64,000 bases of DNA from Dipylidium caninum (Eukaryota; Platyhelminthes; Cestoda; Cyclophyllidea; Dipylidiidae), in the NCBI GenBank assembly GCA_017562135.1, contig QEYB01001398.1:310001-374000 (forward strand). The letters are read 5' to 3'. The number at the start of each line of letters is the position of its first letter. The stretch's first letter is position 1. Under the pieces are notes generated by a model. That model was not told where the DNA came from. It worked only from the letters and a program-made list of their open reading frames with translations, and did no database searches. Made by a program: the position numbers and the translations under genes. Positions 12,389-22,031 of the stretch are shown here, in pieces.

Positions 12389-14829
12389 TCCTGAACCAAA
12401 TTAATATAATGTACATACTTTTCCTAAACGAAACTGTGGCATGCAGGATAGACTTTCGTGTTATCTACTTCCTCAACAGACCGAGTCTAAATATATTTAA
12501 CTTCCCGTTCGCTACCTTTGTTTACAGAAAAATTTGTTTCAATTTGCAAATGTTGAGTCGCCTCCGTGTGCCATTACTTCATGGCAGACGAAAATATTTC
12601 TCTACTTCTATTCGTAAATAGCAGAATTGTGTTCTAATGTAACTTTAGGATCAACTGAGAGCTGTTTTTATTTGCATTTGAACGTCAATACGAGCATTGT
12701 CAAATTAACATATGATGACTGTCTTCTAGCAGATCACGGGGTAGCCCGCACAAAGCGCAAACAATTTCAATGAATGTTCTGAGTTCGTGTGGTGACCCTA
12801 CCGCGGCGCCATTGCCAGGCACAAAGGTTAAGGCATATGACTTCCCACCTCTGTCACTCAAAAATGTTTGGCAGGCAATTTAATTGCTCCACCAATCCAC
12901 CGCGGACACGTTTCGTCAGTCACCATGTCATCACCCCCCGCCGTATGCCTCGGTCCACCGCTATTAATTGGGGCGTGCACAAACTCAGCCACCCATTCAT
13001 GTCAAACCCGCCAAATCAAGCTTTCCTCCACTTCCACTCAAGGACGAAGGCACGCCCAGTTGGCCTTTTCTATGCATGCATTTTGTCGCCTCGTCCAGTA
13101 ATCGAGCCAGACGAAAATCAGTATGGTGGCGAGCAAAAAATGCCTGACTTCAGATCCTGGCGGGGAGAAAACTGCCCCAATCGCGAAGGTTACACCACAT
13201 TCCCCTCCTCTCTTCCACATTCGTTAAACTGATTTAACATTGTAACGCGGGTCCATGTGACCAGTCTTCTGCGCGTCGCCAGGGTAACCAGGTCTGTGCT
13301 GCCTTCCGGTGCACTAAGACATTGCCTAAAAGCCTCCTCACGAACTAAACTTGAGTAGGGAACCACAAAGACAACTGTTGAACGCCATTACAATCCATAG
13401 ATGGCTCAAATGAGTAAGATTGGTCGGAGGTGACGCGAAACAGCTGTCCTTCCCTTCTAGAAGACCATAATTCATTATTGGTGATATCCGGCCTCACAAG
13501 GTAAGGCAGATATACACCCTGAAAACACCCCCATGAATTACGACCTCAAGAGGGACTGTCGGATTTCTTAAAACGCTTTAAATTTACTAAAAAAATAAAG
13601 CAAAAGATAACGTACGTAATGTAACTCGGCGTGGAGTGAATCCGAAACAGTATGAAATTGACTTTGTGGGCACAGGGCTCATTGTAATTCGTCATTAACC
13701 AACCAATCAGGGGACTGTGTCCCAAGGTCAAGTGTGTACGCAACCAATGACATCAACGCGTCGGCGTGTGATACTGACATGCACAGTACCACGCCGACGA
13801 AATAGGGTATTGCGTCATTTTACATCACTTAATTTGTCAATATTCTACTATTACAATTCTACTAATTGTAATTTATCTGCACTCACACACGTCCTGGCTC
13901 TTGTTTTGATATGTTCAGCATAGGAATTACAAGCTGAACGAAGAAATAGCTGCAAATTCACAGGTACTTTGAGAAGGTAGGGCACTATACGACTGATCAC
14001 GACATTTCCCATCAACAATACCACAAGTTGAAGATATTCAGGGGAGGGGGTTTCTCCCTTCCAATTTTTTGTTGCATGGTTAGGGAAAGGTTAAGACGGT
14101 GGACAGTATGCATTTGTGACTGCGGACTTTTGGGGGTGTCATCGCTCTAAGAAATTTAATATACTATATTCGGTCTGCGAAACAAATTTACTTAAATTTA
14201 CCTCTTAACAAAGTCTTGGAAAATCTTGTCCTCCATCAGGAGCGCAGGGAAAAATACCTAGCCAGCAATATTAAACAACTTGCGAGCCATTCTCGCGTAA
14301 GATCGCAAGAAGTTGAGGTAGGTTATTAATGCAGCCAAATTCTGTACTGATAAAATTACTTGAATCAACAAAAACCATCCACGTATGATTCCTCTATACA
14401 CTCGCTCACATTTTCACCCATTCCCTCCTGTTAGGGCTACGGAATCTACTCTCAACCGCGCTATCCAGCTAAACGGCTAGTCCGACGATAAAAGTTTGCA
14501 ACAGAAAACTATGCCGATGGGGATGGAGTAGGACAGAACAATGTTTTTCACCCCAGATGACCTTTTTATGAAAAAACATTAATCACAGGCCTATCATGCT
14601 ACCAGTGTCGGTAAGCCAGCCTTACTGACATCAACTCGAAGCAGGTCACCTCTGTTGTAAGTCGTTTAGGAAATACGTTTGTAAACACGAAGAGGAAGCG
14701 GTTAACACCGCTCGTATCCTCAGCTGTCAATCTCAGATCACCACAGACGGTCATCTACTCAAACCAGCATACAGTTGGCCATACAGTGTCAGAGACTCGT
14801 CAAATAGCATCCCAAATACACTTTTTTCA
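12389..14829. other. Spacer between annexin copies, no recognised gene
   Basis: Should hold the promoter and 5' UTR of copy A near 12390-12700. Beyond that I see no family resemblance. An open frame of 147 codons at 12789-13232 has no recognisable domain and no splice context, and I regard it as chance. Confidence 0.5.
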
Positions 14830-15060
14830 GCCCAGCGGCTGGGCAAGAGTGCAGACATTCGTGTCAGTAGCTCCAGTTACTCGTGTGCACTGCCACGTTC
14901 CTACTCGACAACAACGTTCCATTTCCAGGACCTCGGAAGCTCGATTGGGCCCCCCGACGGAGGGCGCCCTATCTGCTCCTGAGGTGGACAATCAGGCCGA
15001 CCACCTGGACCGGGACAATCCATGGACTGTCCCGTCGAGCCAGGATATTTCATGAAGCCT
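14830..15060 (-). pseudogene. Remnant of a third A7/A11-like annexin: end of exon 1 plus intron 1 start
   Basis: Aligns by eye with 11885-12060 of copy A and 21655-21840 of copy B. It shares the intron segment around 14853 (CAGACATTCGTGTCAGT) and the exon 1 tail encoding PGPGG and PPSGG-type motifs. Differences are many more than between copies A and B, so it is older. The splice donor GTACGT of A and B is GAACGT here, so exon 1 could no longer be spliced. No annexin core exons are visible nearby. Confidence 0.75.
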
Positions 15061-17059
15061 TGTGGATCGCAAAAGTACTGACGACGCTCTTTCAGGGCGT
15101 CGGACGATAGACACGATGATGAACTCGTTGATACCTGCCGCGTCAGTAAAGTTATGATCAGGATGTTTCGTATTATTATTTAGGGACGAGCCAATGTTGA
15201 TTTATCCTCTCGAAACCCACTTTCTCCACGCATGCGCACTGTTAATTTGAGTAAACTAATTCATTTGCGAACTCGCCTCAGGCTCTAGTGCATTTAGCGA
15301 TCCTTATGAGGGTGTTAACGACAAACAACGTCTACTGTTACTGCCGCCCTCCACGGTGATCCACGATCTGGTGCACTAAGGAGACCCCGAGGACAGCAGG
15401 GTAAAATCTCTCTATTTTTTCCCCCTTTATCGCTTACACGTCTGGTGAACGTGGCGGACACTGGATTCCGTTCCAGTATGGAGCGAGGAAGGCCTTTAGG
15501 AAAGGAAATGGCGACTGGCCCCCAAGGGTTGGGGTCCACCTCTCACATAAGGAACATTGTCAGTGACTCTGAAGAAACGAAAGTGAACACGAATGGAATG
15601 AAGAACTAATTGATAGCCTGTGCTCAATTTGATTTACTGGAAGAAGAGTTAACATCTCGCAAATATAAAAGTGCACTCAGGAGAGGGTGGAGGGTGGTTG
15701 GAGCCCAGGAAAAACGGCGCCAGCATTACGACGTTGAATTTCTAGTACAAAGCGGTGGAGGCGCGTGTAGACCGTCGATAGTTGGAGGATGAAACAACCG
15801 AAAACTATTTGATACGAGTCTTCTATGTATGTGTGTGTGTGGAGGGGGGTGGGGGGAGGAGCGAAGGGGAGGGGCTTGTCCGCATCGAGCCGTATTGTCA
15901 TGTCACCCATTTGAGCGTGAAAGCATCCTGGAGGAAATGCGAGTAACCCTGCGACGTGGCCGGCATGGCATGATCTTGTGACAATCAAAGAAACCCGCCC
16001 ACCGACGTTGCCAGGCGGTCTGTGGGCGAACCGTATCGTCCACTCCGCGACCGAGTATGTCGGATCAGGGGTGCTCAAACACAACCCGTAGTTTGTTCGC
16101 TTATGGATGCAAAATTTGTCTAAAACTAACATTCCTTAATAAAATAATACTCCAATTCCAGGCCATCCCGAAAGACTGCCAATGTCCAGCTCATGCTGAG
16201 GCATTTTCTCGCCCCTTAGGCCTGACCGACTCTATCAGCTCTTGTTACGAGTCGTCCAGACTTTGCGATTTGCAAAGAATGAGCGCTTCTTCCTCGTGCG
16301 CTCTAATTCAGATGCCTTAACATTCAGCACTACTTTGGGTTAAAATCCACTGCGGAATTGATCAAGTGGTAAGTGGAGCTCCCTTCGTTCAGGATCGTTT
16401 GTCGGCGCCATTAGCGCAGTCCTTTGCTGTCGCAGAAAGTAGTTTACGGTGGAGGCACAGAATGTGTGACCCGAGGGGCGGATGGCCGTGCCGCATGTCC
16501 GCGTGGCCACAATGGACCCTTCGAGATCTGGCCACAGGCCTCTGAGTCCACCCGCCCCCGCCGTCGTCTTCCAGGGGAGGCGCAGCCCCGCCGCCCAACC
16601 GGACTCCCGAGCCCGCGTCCCACTCACTTGCACGCCCGACAGGTAATAAAACTATTTTGTTCTGAGAAATAAGGCATCTAAGCCAACAAAATTACTTCCA
16701 TCACTTTTTAACACTCTTTGTCAGCATTGGGACAGTTGTTCGACTCCTCCTTTTTTCGCAAATATCCCTACAATGTTGCATTAAAAAAACTATTCCACAT
16801 TTTAAAAGTGCTCACCGCTCACCGCTCACCGCTCACCGCTCACCGCTTACTGTGTGCTCCACTGCTCTGGAAAGGCGCTAATCCGACCGCGCGACATCTG
16901 ATGGATGAGGTGGATGGGGCAAAAGTTCAAACACGCGCTACGCAAATTGTTTCTTTTTTGTTATTTTTACAACAAGAGGCCCTGCGTTATCCTGTTTAAG
17001 GATTCTTTTTACGTATATAACCAAAGCAGATATTTTTTTAAAAGGCCTCCTCTAATCCG
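15061..17059. other. Spacer, no recognised gene
   Basis: Mixed-composition sequence with short, overlapping open frames on both strands and no recognisable domain. It contains a small G-rich patch at 15840-15875 and the heptamer repeat at 16810-16844. Confidence 0.45.
16810..16844. repeat. Heptanucleotide (GCTCACC)5
   Basis: Five perfect 7-bp units, followed by a partial sixth (GCTTAC). No gene context. Confidence 0.9.
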
Positions 17060-17330
17060 TTCGAGGAGTTCTCATTAAACTGCCGCTGTAACCGGCAGAC
17101 CGGTTCGAGCGACTCGTAAGGCACGATTAGGTGTCGGAATAGGGGCTTCTCTGGGAGAAGACCTCTCTTCCTTTCGTACAGGGTTATTGTAAAGCGCCCA
17201 CTTCTCATCTCCAGCTACATTTTGGCGTAAAAAAAAACAGAAGCGCTCTACGCCGCGACAAAAGAGGCGCGCAGATTGGACGCCGCTCTGACAAATCGCG
17301 GGGAGGCCAAATTCCTTGCCCACTAACTTT
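17060..17330 (-). mobile_element. Mariner/Tc1-type transposase fragment
   Basis: The minus strand encodes VAGDEKWALYNNPVRKEE, which matches the conserved mariner segment TGDEKW followed by YDNPKRK; the first aspartate of the catalytic triad lies in this GDEKW motif. It is followed by a Pro-rich stretch like the usual PGEP...TPK. About 80 codons remain open. No N-terminal helix-turn-helix, second catalytic block or terminal repeats could be found, so this is a dead fragment. Confidence 0.7.
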
Positions 17331-18286
17331 TCCCATGCGATGAAGACGGTACCGACCCGCAGACCACGGAGGGGCGATCTTTAGTGACGGGGATCTGAAC
17401 CGACAAACGCCCCCAGGACAACGCCATCTAATTTTTGAGGTCGTCTCTTTCGTTCAACATTTTCGAGACCGCTAATTCCCTTTCTAAACAGATCGAATCC
17501 TCTATGACATTTGTTTACTTAGAGTACTACCGTAAGTGCTGCTAATGGGTTGCACTGCTTCGTTTGGCTTCAGTCCTTGATGGAGCAAAAATAGCATGCA
17601 AAAAATAGCAAATGTCCTCCTACCGTTGGCCCTGACGTCTTGCCTAACTACCGGGACAATAACTTTTTAACCAAAATATATTTCACCAATAATCGACCAT
17701 AGCATCAAAAGTTACTATCAGTGGACTCCGTCTCCACACCCAAAACAGACTGTGAATGCGCACTTCAAAAACAATTTCTACTACTTTTCAGTTTACCTAA
17801 GAGTATCGAGGGGGCCGAGAAAGACGCCGAGGAAGTCACAAGAGCTTAGTAAAGTAACTGGGAATGCATCCGCAGCAATGTGCTCTTTAGGCAAAAAGAA
17901 TTTGCGTTTCTTCTCGAACACCTCATGGAAATTAAGGCGAAAACCCCTGACTCTTAGCACCGTCGACTAAATTCTCCACAAAATGCCAGAAATCCTTTGC
18001 ACGTGAAAACAGAGTCAAATAAAATTTACATTATTTGCTATTTTCGAAAAACCACAGCACATGAATAGAGCTGCATTTGCACTACCCGGATCATCGCCGG
18101 AGGGTACAAATTTGACTCCCCCTGCCTGGTGATACGATTTCAAAGAATTTAAGGTCATCTAAAAGACACTTCCAAGGCGCATGAAGTCAAATCGAAATGA
18201 AAAATACTGATTTGGGCACGAAAAGAGTGGTTGTAAAGAGAAAAATAAAATTCAATAAAGGGAAAGGAGAAAAAGAGAGAAGAAGT
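17331..18286. other. Spacer downstream of annexin copy B
   Basis: AT-rich in its second half. Should hold the 3' UTR of copy B. No gene or repeat recognised. Confidence 0.45.
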
Positions 18287-19210
18287 CTAAGAACCGACGA
18301 GCGCCACCAACATTCTCCTGTAGTCACCAGAAGTGTCACCTTCAATCGCCTTCACAAGACTCTTGTTGTACTTCCTCTGGTAGGCCTCCTTCACGTCTTG
18401 TAGGTCAATCTACATTTCAACCAACACCATTACCAGTCCTGCACTTTACCCACCAAACAGCATACCACATCGCATGAACAACGCATCTCACCTCGCTCCG
18501 TCCAAGCACCAGCTGCATAAGTGAATTGTCACTCGTGCCCAATCCAGCCATCGAATTGTACAACCACTCCGCCAAAGACCGTTCTTGTCCTCAGCGAAGG
18601 CAACTTGGCGACAAAAAAAGAAACAAAACACGAGTGAACACGCACATCACCCACCCTCAACCCCGGCCACATCCTCGCCTATCTAACCCCACCCAGCCCA
18701 CTCGTCCCCCGCCACCCACCATTCCCCAGCCCTCCCACAGCATTTCTCAAGGCCCACCACTTGCTCTCCTCCTCCTCCTCCTCCTCCTCCTCCTCCTCTC
18801 GCCATCCCGTCACCACTCTAACCACCTGGTGGCACACTCAACCTCCAGCTTCCCCTCGTCCTCCTCGTTCTCCCGCGTTCCTCTCTTCCTCCTCTGCCTC
18901 CTCTGCCTACCTAGCCCCTCCCCGCCCCTCCCCTCGCTTCGGTCCTCGCCTCCTCCTCCTACTACTACTACTACTACTACTCCCACCAGTCTCCACTTAC
19001 ACTACCAATACACAGCCGCCTTCACCTCAACTCGCTCCTTCCCCCCCCTCCCTCCCTCCTCATGACAACAACACCCATTCCAACAGCCGCACACTCACTC
19101 ACCGATCGCCAGCATCGTCTCCTTGTAGTATCCCGATGTCTCCTTCTTTATCGCCTTCTGCAGTGTGTTTCCGTACTTCTGCACAACCAAGGCAAATAAC
19201 AGTCAAGTTA

Positions 19211-19253
<43 letters not shown>

Positions 19254-20055
19254 ATCCTGTCAACCTGCCATACACCAACCTGTTGGTAGCACGTGCTGAT
19301 CGCCCTTATCTGCTCGAAGCTGCGTTGCGTCAGGATTCTCGTGAAAACAGCCTCCTCCGTCCCCAAACGTCTACAACAAGGCCAGGTCAACACATCATCC
19401 CTCTCATGTCACCCCTCTGCCACAATGGCTAGTAATAACACACGCACCAAACACAACACACACACACACGCACTTTTCACCAGCCTTGTAAAGCGCCTCC
19501 GCATCCGCAGCAACTCTCCCCATGTCCACAGGTGCATTCTCCTCACGTTGAGCCTGCAACAGGGCCACCAGTATCTTCTCGAAATCGCCACTCGTGTCGC
19601 CACGCACGTCCTTCACCACATCGCGTCCGAATTCTGCTCGGAAGAGAAGACACCTGTTAACAACACGCAGTCATCACTCCCCCCCTCCTCCCTCCCCTCT
19701 CTCCTCTCCTCTTCTCTGCTCTCCCCCTTCTCCCCTCTCCTCCTCCACCTCAACCTCCACCCCTCCCTCTGCCTCTGCCTCTGCCTCTGCCTCTGCCTCC
19801 GCCTCCGCCTCTGCCTCCGCCTCCGCCTCCGCCTCCGCCTCCGCCTCCGCCTCCGCCTCCGCCTCCGCCTCCGCCTCCGCCTCCGCCTCCATCACAAACA
19901 CGACTTTCACCTCTCGTCTCGTGCTCACTCGGCATTATCACCCATCACACCGCCACACCAGGCACCCACGCCTCAACACGCACATCAGCACTCACCGCTC
20001 CCACTTCCACTCCCACCCCTCAGTGCGTTGAGCACACACACACGCGCACACACGG

Positions 20056-20094
<39 letters not shown>

Positions 20095-22031
20095 ATCCTT
20101 ACTTGTTTGGTAGGCACAGACGGTTGCTCTCACAACCGCGTTCGGATAGGGCACCAGAGCCTGAATGAGAAGCCTCTCGTTGGTTCCTGCACCGTCTATC
20201 GCCTTGTATATCGTCGCTGCAACATGCCACCCAACGAGTCCATGCTGTACAACACCAAGTCCTCAAACTTCCCGCTCAGTTCACTTTCAGGTGCTTCCCC
20301 AGATCCTACAAGGAGCATCATCGCCGCTGTCGTCACTACACCATTTCCAAATACGCTACTGTGATACTTTGGCCGCATCAACCACAAATACCACTTAGGC
20401 CGGCGGTTACACCGCAGTAACAGTGACAGGGAGAGCACCTACCTTCCCGAAAGAAGCCATATACTTCCTCGCGATCTCCACACGTTGGTCAAATGAGCGC
20501 TTCGAGAGGATGGAGATAATGCGCCCTTCGTCGGTGCCTAGCAAATAACAACTGCTTCATCAGAGTGGAGAATTAAATCACACCGCCATGTGGGGTCAGC
20601 AAATGCGTTATCATCCAAGCCTACAAGAATTCATTTTCCCCCACCAACCAACAGCAAAGGCCATTTGCCGTCCCCTCTGCGCTTTAAGAATAGCCAACTG
20701 AATCCACTTCAATGAAGTCTCACGCTCCCCTAAAGCAGCACACCCCCAAAGTCGCTTTTGACTTTAAGAAAACAAGTCGCTAACAAACGCAAACACATTT
20801 CCACATCAAAAAAGGCCAAACTCACCCAGACCGCGCATAGCTTGGCGCAAATCCTCTGCGTCTTTGCCAGGGTCAAAGTTCGCTGATGGAACCACCGTCG
20901 GACGACCTCGGTAGTACGCCGACGACGACCCCATACCACCGCCGAAATCACCTGAGCCACTGTACGAACCGCCACCGCCACCTCCTCCGTAACCACTCAC
21001 TTCAACAATCACAAAACGGCACCAACATTACATGCGTCAACATCCACCTACTCCTACACTTCTACACTCCTACGTCCACCTCCACCTCCATCTCCATCTC
21101 CACCTCCATGTCCACCAACACGCTGCACCCACACCACACTCATCAACAACGCCCTCACACACACCAACACGCCTCGCCCACTTGTCCACAACTCTTCACC
21201 GACCGCCACACCAAATCCCCACTCACTCGCTCCACTGTGCCCCAACCCGCTCCCACGGATACACACCTTCTCGACACACACCACAACTAGCAAACTAACA
21301 GCATCATGTGCTCCACCCACCCACCCACTCACCCACACATCACCTCATCGTCAAAAGCACACCAACTCGCCCACCATCGTCGACCGCGTTCGACACAGTC
21401 ACAATCTTCAGTCCCGGTAACATCATTCTTCTTCTTCTCCTTCTCCTTCTTCTTCTTCTTCTTTGCCTGCTTCTGCTTCTGCTTCCTCTGCCACCACAGG
21501 CAATTATCTAACCAAATCAGTCAATTGACCATGCAGTGTCGTCAGGGAACGGTGCAGTGGGTGCTGCCTCCCTACCTCTCTCTGCGGAAACAAACATCTG
21601 TCAAATAGCAGTCTCAAGCACTCCAAACACACCTCCTTCTCTCCACCGGCTGAATGAGAGTACAGACATTCGTGTCAGTGGCTCCAGTTACTCGTGTGCA
21701 CTGCCACCATCCTACTCGACAACAACGTACCATTTGCAGGACCTCCGAAGCCCGATTGGGCCCCCGACGGGGGGTACCCCATCTGCCCCTGAGGTGAAAA
21801 ACCAGACTGACCTCCTGGTCCGGGATAACCCAGTGGACCTTGCGGTGGGTAGCCGAACTGGCCACCGGGTCCAGGATACCCCATTGGACCTTGCGGAGGG
21901 TAACCGGACTGGCCACCGGGTCCAGGATACCCCATTGGACCTTGCGGAGGGTAACCGGGCTGGCCGCCTGGTGGCGGGTAGTCCAGAGGGCCCTGAGGAG
22001 GATATCCTCCATGTGGTGGATAGCCAGCCAT
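18287..22031 (-). CDS. Annexin, A7/A11-like, copy B (three frame breaks as assembled)
   Basis: Same nine-exon plan as copy A: 22031-21731, 20999-20826, 20537-20443, 20305-20103, 19633-19474, 19370-19280, 19178-19103, 18603-18492 and 18409-18287, ending in TAG. Exon lengths equal those of copy A except exon 1 (five repeat units and a shorter N-terminus) and single-base differences. Exons 1 and 2 are in frame here where copy A is broken. Exon 4 lacks one base in the KHLKSE region (near 20286) and one in the MLAATIHK region (near 20220); exon 8 lacks one base near 18575. Each is intact in copy A. Discounting these, about 445 residues with four annexin repeats would result. Introns are as similar to copy A as the exons are. 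Either a functional paralogue with assembly errors or a decaying copy. Confidence 0.8.
18750..19065. repeat. CTC, ACT and C-rich tracts, intron of copy B
   Basis: Counterpart of the copy A intron at 8870-9350. (CTC)n at 18767-18797 and (CTA)n at 18958-18981, both differing in length from copy A. Plus strand nearly free of G. Confidence 0.8.
19212..19248. repeat. (AC)18 microsatellite, intron of copy B
   Basis: About 18 perfect dinucleotides, against about 8 in the homologous position of copy A. Confidence 0.9.
19768..19890. repeat. (CTCYGC)n hexanucleotide tract, copy B intron
   Basis: About 20 hexamers, first CTCTGC then mostly CTCCGC. G-rich (GCGGAG) on the transcript strand. Homologous to 10015-10095 in copy A but longer and less pure. 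Confidence 0.9.
20033..20093. repeat. (CA)n microsatellite beside exon 4 donor, copy B
   Basis: About 30 CA-type dinucleotides interrupted by CGCG and GGG, beginning 10 bp into the intron after exon 4. Longer than the copy A tract. Confidence 0.85.
21752..22006 (-). repeat. Coding minisatellite, 5 x 51 bp, annexin copy B exon 1
   Basis: Five 51-bp units encoding [21 protein letters not shown] segments. The first ([11 protein letters not shown]) and last (GFSPQGQ to GAQS) are the diverged end units also present in copy A. Two interior units fewer than copy A. Confidence 0.9.

Noticed and set aside
12065..12394. Plus-strand repeat protein ([20 protein letters not shown] units)
   Set aside because: Antisense reading of the 51-bp annexin minisatellite.
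16810..16844. Tandem heptamers as a CRISPR-like or telomeric array
   Set aside because: Perfect direct repeats without spacers and not a known telomere unit; eukaryotic microsatellite.
19293..20168. Open frame of 291 codons antisense to annexin copy B
   Set aside because: Repeat-driven and antisense to verified exons 4-6; no independent coding evidence.
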